From NCBI GenBank assembly GCA_030039105.1, contig JASHQO010000403.1, positions 1 to 5,888 on the forward strand: 5,888 bases of DNA. Reading direction: 5' to 3'. Under the pieces are notes generated by a model. It was not told where the DNA came from. It did not search any database and saw nothing but the letters and a program-made list of their open reading frames with translations. Both the position numbers and the translations under genes were made by a program. The first letter of the stretch is position 1; every line of letters begins with the position of its first letter. Below, piece by piece: positions 1 to 5,335 of this stretch. This DNA comes from Xanthobacteraceae bacterium. Lineage in GTDB: Bacteria > Pseudomonadota > Alphaproteobacteria > Rhizobiales > Xanthobacteraceae.

Positions 1-606
1 CTCCTGGTCGGACTCGGCAATCCGGGAGACGAATATGTCGATACCCGCCACAACGTAGGCTTTAGAGTCGTTCAGGAAATTGCCGAACGCCATGGTATCG
101 GGCCATGGCTGTCGCGGTTTCACGGTGTTGCAGCTCGCGGAAAAATCGATCAAGAGCCCGTGCTGCTCCTCTTGCCCCAAACCTATATGAACGACTCCGG
201 ACGAGCGGTCGCCGAGGCAGCACGCTTCTTCAAAATCTCATCTTCCGATGTCACCGTATTTCATGACGAAAAGGACTTCGCTGCGGGCAAGGTGAGACTC
301 AAGTTTGGAGGCACCACGGACGCAGGGCACAATGGCTTGATTTCGATATCGAGCCACATCGGCCATGACTACAGAAGGGTGCGCATCGGCATCGGGCGTC
401 CTGAAAAAGGAGGGCTCCATGGTCATGTCCTGAGTAATTTTTCGAAAGATGAGCAGCCCCGGCTACAGGCTCTTCTTACGACGATCTCGGACAATGTCGA
501 TCTCCTCGTCCGTCGGGAAGACTCCCGTTTTCAGAACAAAGTCCATCTCGCCATGGTGGCCAAGGGCTTCGGCGAGCCTGACGGCTCAGGCCCCGACCAA
601 GGCTGA
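1..606 (+). CDS. pth: Peptidyl-tRNA hydrolase (Pth), 5' end cut by window edge
   Basis: Pth cleaves the ester bond of peptidyl-tRNAs that drop off ribosomes, releasing reusable tRNA in the cytosol. The frame is open from base 1 and begins LLVGLGNPG, so probably only the first one or two codons are missing. Visible residues match the bacterial Pth1 family: GLGNPG with Asn7, TRHN with the catalytic-type His17, TYMN (Met63, Asn64), HDE (Asp89), GHNGL (His110, Asn111) and RIGIG near 129-132. The visible 201 residues fit the usual length of about 190-205. Oddities: the glycine loop before GHNGL reads GGTTDA, one residue longer than the E. coli GGGHG; the usual GHPG reads GRPE; and hand-counted lines give 50-55% GC against 67-72% in the next gene. 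Pth followed by ychF is a common alphaproteobacterial order. The family call is firm. Whether this is the native copy or an acquired, divergent one is open. Confidence 0.95.
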   Translation, partial: LLVGLGNPGDEYVDTRHNVGFRVVQEIAERHGIGPWLSRFHGVAARGKIDQEPVLLLLPQTYMNDSGRAVAEAARFFKISSSDVTVFHDEKDFAAGKVRLKFGGTTDAGHNGLISISSHIGHDYRRVRIGIGRPEKGGLHGHVLSNFSKDEQPRLQALLTTISDNVDLLVRREDSRFQNKVHLAMVAKGFGEPDGSGPDQG

Positions 607-654
607 TCGGCGCGTCTATCGCCCCCGGCGCCAACTTGGAACACAGAAACACGG

Positions 655-660
655 TATTAT
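655..660 (+). promoter_or_regulatory. Putative -10 box (TATTAT) for a leaderless antitoxin transcript
   Basis: TATTAT ends seven bases before the ATG of the antitoxin remnant at 668, so transcription would start at or next to the A of the start codon. No purine-rich ribosome binding site precedes that ATG; the sequence is T-rich. Together these suggest a leaderless mRNA, which is common in alphaproteobacteria. The -35 is weak: TTGGAA at 636-641 is only 13 bases away, and the position at 17-base spacing reads CAACTT. This is an inference from spacing only. Confidence 0.4.
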
Positions 661-667
661 TTTTGTT

Positions 668-859
668 ATGAAGAACGTCACCATCACGCTCTCCGAGGAC
701 CTCGCCCGCCGGGCGCGGGTCGAAGCGGCCAGGCAGGACAAGAGCCTGTCGCGCTCCAGAGATGCAGCACGAACGAATGGTCGAGAGCTTGACCATCCTG
801 AATCCATTCAGGCTCGAGCCGAATCTCCGGCTGGCCAAGTGAAATATCGAGCGAAATAA
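668..859 (+). pseudogene. Broken ribbon-helix-helix antitoxin (VapB/CopG-like)
   Basis: The first 29 residues, MKNVTITLSEDLARRARVEA then ARQDKSLSR, are the typical start of small ribbon-helix-helix antitoxins: a beta strand that contacts DNA followed by helix A. Family members usually continue with a hydrophobic helix such as FVGELL, then a charged segment like RMRHEREYEAA. Here that helix is missing and the frame runs into SRSRDAARTNG and an unrelated tail. The expected charged segment does appear in another frame from 762, reading MQHERMVES, with a stop at 840-842. This pattern fits a small, frame-changing deletion at about 752-761. No toxin gene follows; ychF begins six bases after the stop. 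The 63-residue product could still be made but should not dimerise normally. It could be a diverged intact gene, but that seems less likely. Confidence 0.7.
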
Positions 860-865
860 ACTTCC

Positions 866-1966
866 ATGGGCTTCAAATGCGGCATCGTCGGATTGCCGAA
901 TGTCGGCAAGTCGACGCTCTTCAATGCGCTGACCGAAACGGCGGCGGCGCAGGCGGCGAATTATCCGTTCTGCACCATCGAGCCGAATGTCGGCGAGGTT
1001 GCGGTGCCGGATCCGCGGCTCGACACGCTGGCCGAGCTTGCCAAGTCGGCCGTCATCGTGCCGACGCGGCTGATCTTCGTCGACATTGCCGGCCTGGTGC
1101 GCGGCGCCTCGAAAGGCGAGGGGCTCGGCAACCAGTTCCTGGCCAATATCCGCGAGGTCGACGCCATCGCCCACGTGGTGCGCTGCTTCGAAGACACCGA
1201 CGTCAGCCACGTCGAAGGCCGCATTGATCCGATCGCCGATATCGAGACGGTCGAGACCGAGCTGATGCTTGCCGACCTCGACAGTCTGGAACGGCGGATC
1301 GATGGGTTGAGCAAAAAAGCCAAAAGCGGCGACAAGGAAGCCAAGGAGGCGCTCGACCTCATCGATCGCGCGCTGGCGCTGCTGCGTGACGGCAAGCCGG
1401 CGCGGCTCACCGAGCGCAAGCCCGAGGAAGCAAGAGCGTTCCACATGCTGGGGCTGTTGACCGCGCTGCCGGTGCTCTATGTCTGCAACGTCGAGGAGGG
1501 CAGCGCGGCGAGCGGTAACGCTTACTCGCACAGGGTCGAGGCGCGGGCCAAGCAGGAAGGCGCGGCTGCGATCGTCATTTCCGCCAAGATCGAATCGGAA
1601 ATCGCGGTGCTGTCGCGCGACGAGCGCAAGGACTATCTCGATGCGGTGGGCTTGAGCGAAGCCGGCCTCGACCGGCTCATTCGCGCCGGCTACGCGCTGC
1701 TCGACCTGGTGACGTTTTTCACCGCCGGTCCGAAGGAGGCGCGCGCCTGGACGATTACGCGCGGCACCAAGGCGCCGCAGGCCGCCGGCGTCATTCACTC
1801 CGATTTCGAGCGCGGCTTCATCCGCGCCGAAACCATCGCCTACGACGACTACGTCAGTTGCGGCGGCGAAGCCGGCGCGCGCGATGCCGGCAAGATGCGG
1901 CTCGAAGGCAAGGACTACGTCGTGCACGACGGCGACGTCATGCACTTCCGTTTCAGTCCTCAGTGA
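866..1966 (+). CDS. ychF: Ribosome-associated ATPase YchF (OLA1/Obg-like family)
   Basis: YchF is a conserved P-loop protein of the TRAFAC class that prefers ATP to GTP, binds ribosomes and is linked to stress responses, including oxidative stress. The 366 residues match the usual ~363. In order: Walker A GLPNVGKS (9-16), G3 motif DIAGLV (73-78), a helical coiled-coil region at about 125-200, the family-specific NVEE (208-211) in place of the NKxD of true GTPases, a G5-like SAKIESE (239-245), and a C-terminal TGS domain (about 281-364) with FTAGPKEARAW and HSDFERGFIRAE. The start gives the normal MGFKCGIVGLP opening, and an in-frame stop lies just upstream (857-859). No clear Shine-Dalgarno sequence precedes it. 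It follows pth in the same direction, with the antitoxin remnant between. Base composition is typical high GC. Confidence 0.98.
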   Translation: MGFKCGIVGLPNVGKSTLFNALTETAAAQAANYPFCTIEPNVGEVAVPDPRLDTLAELAKSAVIVPTRLIFVDIAGLVRGASKGEGLGNQFLANIREVDAIAHVVRCFEDTDVSHVEGRIDPIADIETVETELMLADLDSLERRIDGLSKKAKSGDKEAKEALDLIDRALALLRDGKPARLTERKPEEARAFHMLGLLTALPVLYVCNVEEGSAASGNAYSHRVEARAKQEGAAAIVISAKIESEIAVLSRDERKDYLDAVGLSEAGLDRLIRAGYALLDLVTFFTAGPKEARAWTITRGTKAPQAAGVIHSDFERGFIRAETIAYDDYVSCGGEAGARDAGKMRLEGKDYVVHDGDVMHFRFSPQ

Positions 1967-1972
1967 AGGCGT

Positions 1973-2028
1973 CAGTGATCGGGCGTCAGTAGTCAGAAAG
2001 ACAAGCTGATCGAAAAATCTGATCACTG
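1973..2028. terminator. Possible bidirectional terminator or hairpin at the ychF / DUF4282 convergence
   Basis: CAGTGATC at 1973-1980 is exactly complementary to GATCACTG at 2021-2028, and the stem can extend inward three more pairs, two of them G-T. A second, shorter stem is possible between TGATC (2007-2011) and GATCA (2021-2025) around an A-rich loop. The right arm covers the stop codon of the minus-strand gene. No T-run follows the stem, so a role as a classical terminator is uncertain; the position between converging genes is the main support. Confidence 0.35.
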
Positions 2029-2346
2029 GCCCCTGTAGCCTGATTCCTGATTCCTCATTCCCGCGCCTTGATTTTTGATTGCGCCAAGATGCTCGTTGAT
2101 GCGGAATACGATGAGCACGAATTCGGCGGCGATGCGGGAGAGGATCACGCCGACAAAGGCGCCGAGCAGGCTCACGATCAGGAGGATGAGGCCGATGAAC
2201 GGATTGAAAGCCATGGTCTGCAATGAGGAGACCGCGCCGGCGATCCCGAGCAGCACGCAAATAACGACGGCGAGCCAGTAGAACACCTTGATCACGGTCG
2301 GGGTCACGAACCGGTCCCACTGGAACAGGTCGCCGAGGCCAAACAT
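2023..2346 (-). CDS. Small membrane protein of the DUF4282 type
   Basis: The 107-residue product has two strongly hydrophobic segments, at about residues 19-38 (FYWLAVVICVLLGIAGAV) and 47-72 (FNPFIGLILLIVSLLGAFVG onward), and should sit in the inner membrane. The pattern FQWDRFVTPTVIKVFYWL, a central glycine-rich helix, then RIAAEFVLIVFRINEHL matches what I recall of DUF4282 proteins, whose function is unknown. I chose the ATG at 2346 over the in-frame ATG at 2400 because it has a good ribosome binding site (AGAGGAG, about five to six bases upstream) and gives the usual family start. The last dozen residues are encoded partly by a tandem heptamer array and are unlikely to be conserved. The gene converges on ychF and diverges from the MFS gene; no partner is evident. 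Confidence 0.85.
   Translation of the reverse strand: MFGLGDLFQWDRFVTPTVIKVFYWLAVVICVLLGIAGAVSSLQTMAFNPFIGLILLIVSLLGAFVGVILSRIAAEFVLIVFRINEHLGAIKNQGAGMRNQESGYRGQ
2034..2061. repeat. Tandem heptamer array TGATTCC inside the 3' end of the DUF4282 gene
   Basis: Two exact TGATTCC units (2041-2054) are followed by TCATTCC (2055-2061) and preceded in register by a degenerate TGTAGCC (2034-2040). The same heptamer family recurs at 5336-5370. On the minus strand the array encodes part of the C-terminal tail of the membrane protein (RNQESGYR). A 7-base unit is not a multiple of three, so a change in copy number would change the frame of that tail. Confidence 0.8.
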
Positions 2347-2406
2347 GTTTGCTCCTCTCACGGCAACTACAAAGTCGTGATTCCCGGCCGGAGACTGCAC
2401 TTAGCG

Positions 2407-2440
2407 ATTGCCGCGGTCAATCGCGGGCAGCCGCGGCAAT
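2407..2440. promoter_or_regulatory. Perfect 10-base inverted repeat, candidate operator between divergent genes
   Basis: ATTGCCGCGG (2407-2416) and CCGCGGCAAT (2431-2440) are exact inverted copies separated by 14 bases. They lie in the 142-base gap between the divergent DUF4282 and MFS genes. The right arm overlaps a TTGACG box facing the MFS gene, and the left arm overlaps a TTGACC box on the minus strand facing the DUF4282 gene. This arrangement would suit an operator for a dimeric repressor acting on one or both promoters, but no regulator gene lies nearby and the site could equally be a transcript hairpin. Confidence 0.45.
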
Positions 2441-2468
2441 TGACGTTGCGCCGAGCGGGCATTAGGCA
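2440..2468 (+). promoter_or_regulatory. Weak candidate promoter for the MFS gene
   Basis: TTGACG at 2440-2445 is a good -35 match. The position 17 bases further on reads TAGGCA (2463-2468), a poor -10. A start near 2475 would leave a short leader carrying an AGGGA-type ribosome binding site before the ATG at 2489. Only the -35 is convincing. Confidence 0.3.
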
Positions 2469-2488
2469 CATGGGACAGGGATCGGTCG

Positions 2489-3718
2489 ATGCGCGGACTT
2501 CACTGGGAGAATTTTGCGGCACTGACAAGGCAGTTTTCGCCGGACCAGCGCCGGGCCGCCTCGATTGCCGGCGTGACGCACGCGCTGCACGACGGCTACA
2601 CCGACCTGATCTACATCATGCTGCCGCTGTGGCAGGCCGAATTCGGCCTCGATTATGCGGCGCTGGGCGTGCTGCGCGGTGTGTTTGTCGGCGCCATGGC
2701 AAGCCTGCAAATTCCTTCCAGTCTGGTCTCTGAACGGCTCGGCGTGCCGCTGGTGCTGGCGCTTGGCACTGCACTTGCCGGGCTGGGCTATTGCCTGGCC
2801 GGAGTAAGTTCCGGCTTTGCGATGTTGCTCGCTGCGCTGTTCATCGGCGGCCTTGGCGCCAGCACCCAGCATCCGATCGCTTCGGCGCTGGTCGCCCGCG
2901 CTTTTGCCGGACCGCGTTCGCTGCAAGCGCTCGGCACCTACAACTTCGCCGGCGACATCGGCAAGATGACGGTGCCGGCGGTGCTGTCGCTGATGCTGCT
3001 GACGATGGCGTGGCGGCCGGCGCTCGCCGTCCTTGGCAGTCTCGGTTTCGTGCTCGCGGCGGTGATCTTCGTCGTCACGCCGCGCTACGATCGCGACGAG
3101 CCACAGCCGACAAAAACGACGGATGACGCCGCGGTCGATCGGCCGCCACCGCGGTTCGCATTTCCGCTGTTGCTGTCGATCGGAGTCATCGACAGCGCCA
3201 CCCGTATGGGATTTCTGTTGTTCCTGCCGTTCGTGCTGACGCAGAAGGGCGCGAGCCTGCAGACCATCGGTCTGGCGATGACGTTGGTGTTCGCTGGTGG
3301 CGCCGCGGGCAAGCTTGCCTGCGCCTTCATCGGCGCGCGCATCGGCGCCATCGGCACGGTCTGGCTGACCGAAGGACTGACCGCGGTTGCGATCTTGGCG
3401 CTGCTGCCGCTGCCGCTGCAAGCCGCAATGGTGCTGTTGCCGGTGATCGGCGTTGCGCTCAACGGCACGTCGTCGGTGCTGTACGGCTCGGTGCCGAGTC
3501 TCGTGGTGCCGCAATGGCGGACGCGGGCGCTGAGTATTTTCTATACCGGAACCATCGGCTCGGGAGCGATCGCGCCGACGCTTTACGGCGCCTTTGGCGA
3601 TGCCTTCGGCGTCTGGAAGGCGCTGACCCTGGTCGCCGGCATGGTGCTGCTCACGCTGCCGCTCGCGGCGCTGCTGCGGCCGGCCTTGCCGCGCGGATAT
3701 GGTTCCGCGGTGGCGTGA
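2489..3718 (+). CDS. MFS exporter resembling the fosmidomycin-resistance (Fsr) group
   Basis: This 409-residue protein should be an inner-membrane major facilitator superfamily transporter, probably a proton-driven efflux pump. It shows about twelve hydrophobic segments in two halves, joined by a charged cytosolic loop at about residues 199-222 (RYDRDEPQPTKTTDD). The first helix region, THALHDGYTDLIYIMLPLW followed by EFGLDYAALG, and the GLGASTQHPIASALVA motif (121-136) match what I know of the Fsr-like group, which has a His-Asp-Y helix 1 and a GxGxSxxHP motif. The start at 2489 has an AGGGA sequence about eight bases upstream; the ATG at 2470 is out of frame. It diverges from the DUF4282 gene. 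The substrate cannot be told from sequence, and the resistance name should not be taken as evidence for fosmidomycin. The MFS call is firm, the subgroup moderate. Confidence 0.9.
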   Translation: MRGLHWENFAALTRQFSPDQRRAASIAGVTHALHDGYTDLIYIMLPLWQAEFGLDYAALGVLRGVFVGAMASLQIPSSLVSERLGVPLVLALGTALAGLGYCLAGVSSGFAMLLAALFIGGLGASTQHPIASALVARAFAGPRSLQALGTYNFAGDIGKMTVPAVLSLMLLTMAWRPALAVLGSLGFVLAAVIFVVTPRYDRDEPQPTKTTDDAAVDRPPPRFAFPLLLSIGVIDSATRMGFLLFLPFVLTQKGASLQTIGLAMTLVFAGGAAGKLACAFIGARIGAIGTVWLTEGLTAVAILALLPLPLQAAMVLLPVIGVALNGTSSVLYGSVPSLVVPQWRTRALSIFYTGTIGSGAIAPTLYGAFGDAFGVWKALTLVAGMVLLTLPLAALLRPALPRGYGSAVA

Positions 3719-3737
3719 GCGCGGCGAATTTGCGCCC

Positions 3738-3755
3738 CGGGAACAAATAATCCCG
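3738..3755 (+). terminator. Weak hairpin after the MFS gene
   Basis: CGGGA (3738-3742) pairs exactly with TCCCG (3751-3755) around the loop ACAAATAA, starting 20 bases after the MFS stop codon. The stem is short and has no T-run, so it is at most a weak or factor-dependent termination site. Confidence 0.25.
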
Positions 3756-3844
3756 ACATCGCGCCAGCAGGAACGGAAAGCCGCAAAACGGCGTTGGCTT
3801 GAATGTCCGGCGTGGGCCGGAGCCATGTCGATATGGAGTAGGCT

Positions 3845-4366
3845 ATGACAAACAGCATTTCCTATCCGGCGCTTGCGGCAGCGCTGGGTGTGGCGCTGGT
3901 CGCCGGGAGCTCGGCGGCCGACGCGCAGACGGTGATCGCCCGCGACGCTGCCGGCCAGCCGGTCGCGACCACCGTCATTACCCAGCAGCCGGTGCAGACA
4001 GTGCAGACCACCGAGACGGTCCGGACCGTGCGGCCCAAGGGGCGCGTGAGCGAACGCCGCGTCGTCACCACGAGGCGCACGGTGGTAAGCCAGGACGTGA
4101 TGCCGGCCCCGGTGCCGGCGCAACCGCTCTACGACGTCGTGACGCCGGCGGCTCCTGTGGTGACATCGGCCTATCCGCGGGCCTATCCGCGGCCGCTCTA
4201 CGATACGGTCGTGGCGCCGACCGTCGACGACAGCGTCGTCGACGCGGCCGTCGCCCCGGCGGCGCCGGTCGCTGCGGTGCCGGCCTATCGCTATGTCTAC
4301 GAGCCCGACCGCATCCTGGTGATCGATCCGGTGACCAACATCGCGGTGCAATCGATTCCGCGCTGA
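3845..4366 (+). CDS. Secreted low-complexity protein with DUF1236-like C-terminus
   Basis: The function of this 173-residue protein is not known to me. Residues 8-25 are hydrophobic and end in ADA before Gln28, a good signal peptidase I site, so export to the periplasm is likely, although the n-region MTNSISY lacks the usual Lys or Arg. The mature part is rich in Thr, Val, Pro and Ala: a Q/T/V stretch (44-61), a basic patch (RPKGRVSERR, 63-72), two PLYDxV units (94-99 and 117-122), a 4-residue tandem AYPRAYPR (109-116), an acidic DDSVVD (128-133), and a closing YRYVYEPDRILVIDP. The ending resembles DUF1236 proteins of rhizobia, which close with a valine-rich hairpin of similar pattern. GGAGTAGG five or so bases before the ATG sets the start. 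It stands alone, with MFS upstream on the same strand and a converging gene downstream. Confidence 0.85.
   Translation: MTNSISYPALAAALGVALVAGSSAADAQTVIARDAAGQPVATTVITQQPVQTVQTTETVRTVRPKGRVSERRVVTTRRTVVSQDVMPAPVPAQPLYDVVTPAAPVVTSAYPRAYPRPLYDTVVAPTVDDSVVDAAVAPAAPVAAVPAYRYVYEPDRILVIDPVTNIAVQSIPR
4169..4192 (+). repeat. Perfect 12-base tandem duplication inside the secreted-protein gene
   Basis: GCCTATCCGCGG occurs twice head to tail, in frame with the gene, and encodes AYPR twice. Identity at third positions as well points to a recent slippage duplication rather than selection for the peptide alone. Confidence 0.85.
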
Positions 4367-4390
4367 GTGCAGAAAGTCCGCAACACCGAA

Positions 4391-4428
4391 CGACCGGGCG
4401 TGTGCCGGCTACGGCATGCGCCCGATCG
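4391..4428. terminator. Strong hairpin between convergent genes, likely bidirectional terminator
   Basis: The arms at 4391-4407 and 4412-4428 pair over 17 positions, with one C-A mismatch and two G-T pairs in the plus-strand transcript, around the four-base loop GCTA. The hairpin fills nearly the whole gap between the plus-strand secreted-protein gene and the stop codon of the minus-strand gene. It lacks a T-run on either side, so it may act by pausing or by protecting 3' ends instead of as a textbook intrinsic terminator. Confidence 0.65.
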
Positions 4429-4800
4429 TCATTCCGGCTCGTTCTTGGCGCCCTCGGTCACAGCCCTCGGCAGCACGTCGAGATATGGGCCCATGAAAAA
4501 CGCTTCGCCCGAGCCTTGCCCGTAATAGCGATCGTAGGCGTCGATCATGGCCCGCACCGGCGTGACGCATGACGGCATCGAGGCGACGATCAGATCGCCG
4601 ATGGCGGCCACGGGCTGGGCGCCATAGCGCGGATTGGCGACCACGGCGCGGACGATGCATTCGGTCGCCGAGCGTATCAGCGGCTCGGTCGCAGCCATCT
4701 TTTGCTGCGCGGTGAGCGTCGGCGGCCCGGCGGAATCGTCGTACGGACCGGTGACCGCCGCGACGGCGAGCACCGTGGCCAGCAGCGAAGCACGAATCAT
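4429..4800 (-). CDS. Conserved-looking secreted hypothetical protein, two cysteines
   Basis: I cannot assign a function to this 123-residue protein. Residues 1-18 (MIRASLLATVLAVAAVTG) form a short signal peptide: an Arg near the start followed by a hydrophobic core. The remainder is mostly helical and contains two cysteines (48 and 78, in ECIVRAV and PSCVTP) that could form a disulfide, then RAMIDAYDRYYGQGSGEAFF and MGPYLDVLP, a pattern I recall from unnamed Bradyrhizobiaceae proteins. I chose the ATG at 4800 over in-frame ATGs at 4824 and 4839 because it places the signal peptide at the N-terminus and has GAGGG eight bases upstream. It is divergent from the four-cysteine protein gene and ends against the 4391-4428 hairpin. 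It is a real gene by start site, signal peptide and codon pattern; its role is open. Confidence 0.8.
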   Translation of the reverse strand: MIRASLLATVLAVAAVTGPYDDSAGPPTLTAQQKMAATEPLIRSATECIVRAVVANPRYGAQPVAAIGDLIVASMPSCVTPVRAMIDAYDRYYGQGSGEAFFMGPYLDVLPRAVTEGAKNEPE

Positions 4801-4820
4801 GTTGCAAACCCTCACCGCAC

Positions 4821-4849
4821 CCATAACGGCGCGAGTCAATGCCGGTCAA
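4821..4849 (-). promoter_or_regulatory. Candidate promoter for the two-cysteine secreted protein
   Basis: On the minus strand TTGACC (4844-4849) is followed after 17 bases by TTATGG (4821-4826). The -35 is good and the -10 poor. GTCAAT also occurs twice in direct orientation ten bases apart (4835-4840, 4845-4850), about one helical turn, which could be a regulator site. Confidence 0.3.
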
Positions 4850-4902
4850 TTGTTTTCGAAAAAAGGCGCTGCCGTCGACCGGCTATTGCGCCGCGCCGGC
4901 CG

Positions 4903-4911
4903 TGCTATAAT
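4903..4911 (+). promoter_or_regulatory. Extended -10 promoter (TGCTATAAT) for the four-cysteine protein
   Basis: A perfect TATAAT (4906-4911) is preceded by TG with one base between, the extended -10 form that can work without a strong -35. The region 17 bases upstream reads CTATTG, a weak -35. Transcription would start near 4918, leaving a leader of about 23 bases with GGAG seven bases before the ATG at 4941. This is the best promoter match in the window. Confidence 0.65.
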
Positions 4912-4940
4912 TGGAACCGCGGTAGGTACGGAGCACGGTC

Positions 4941-5321
4941 ATGATGTTTGCCAAGGCTTTGGCGCTGGGCGCGCAGCTTGTGATGCCGGTCAACGATGGC
5001 GTGCCGACCCTGAATGTCGATCAGGTCTGCACCGGCATCGCCCAACAGGGCGGCGCCACGTTCCATGACTCCGCCATCACCCAGGAAAAGAAGGATTGCG
5101 TCGACAGCGAGCACGCCATCCGCGACGAGCTTGCCAAGCAATGGTCGAGCTTCAACTCTTCCGACAAGGTCCATTGCACCAACGAGTCGCTGATGGGCGG
5201 CGAGTCGAGCTACACCGAGCTCTTGACCTGCCTGGAAATGGCCCGCGACGTGCGCACCATGCACGCCACCGAGCCGACCGATGCGCTCGGCACCCCGATG
5301 GGCGCACCGCCGAAGCACTGA
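4941..5321 (+). CDS. Hypothetical protein with four cysteines, probably exported
   Basis: No function is known to me. The 126-residue product starts with a modest hydrophobic stretch (residues 1-17, one Lys at 5) that may be a signal peptide without an obvious cleavage site. Four cysteines at 30, 53, 79 and 97, in the contexts DQVCTG, KKDCVDSE, KVHCTNES and LLTCLEMA, are spaced like those of a small helical disulfide-bonded domain. The block KQWSSFNSSDKVHC and GGESSYTELLTCLEMARDVR look strongly constrained and resemble unnamed proteins I recall from Bradyrhizobium relatives. The tail after residue 106 is low complexity and Pro-rich. GGAG at 4930-4933 supports the ATG at 4941 over 4944. It has its own extended -10 promoter, is divergent from the two-cysteine protein gene, and converges on the gene at the right edge. 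Confidence 0.8.
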   Translation: MMFAKALALGAQLVMPVNDGVPTLNVDQVCTGIAQQGGATFHDSAITQEKKDCVDSEHAIRDELAKQWSSFNSSDKVHCTNESLMGGESSYTELLTCLEMARDVRTMHATEPTDALGTPMGAPPKH

Positions 5322-5335
5322 CTAATACCGACCGC

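Noticed and set aside
609..632. Terminator after pth
   Set aside because: Only a five-base GGCGC/GCGCC stem with a 14-base loop and no T-run; not distinguishable from chance in GC-rich sequence.
449..667. Upstream extension of the antitoxin frame through the end of pth
   Set aside because: This part is an out-of-frame reading of pth; the ribbon-helix-helix similarity begins exactly at the ATG at 668.
476..2320. A minus-strand open frame of 614 codons opposite pth, ychF and the DUF4282 gene
   Set aside because: It lies antisense to well-supported genes, its translation is Arg/His/Asp-rich without recognisable domains, and it has no convincing start; high GC makes such stop-free shadows common.
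2347..2400. Longer start of the DUF4282 protein at 2400
   Set aside because: The extra 18 residues are not membrane or family-like, and a good ribosome binding site sits directly before the ATG at 2346.
3806..3821. Leader hairpin TCCGG/CCGGA upstream of the secreted-protein gene as a riboswitch or attenuator
   Set aside because: The stem is five bases long and no further conserved structure or leader peptide is visible.
2462..4351. A minus-strand open frame of 629 codons opposite the MFS and secreted-protein genes
   Set aside because: Composition is dominated by Arg, His and Gln, typical of the antisense of GC-rich coding sequence, and it covers two clear plus-strand genes.
4409..4849. Alternative minus-strand frame overlapping the two-cysteine protein
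   Set aside because: It gives an Arg-rich translation with no signal peptide, whereas the overlapping frame has a signal peptide, ribosome binding site and patterned cysteines.
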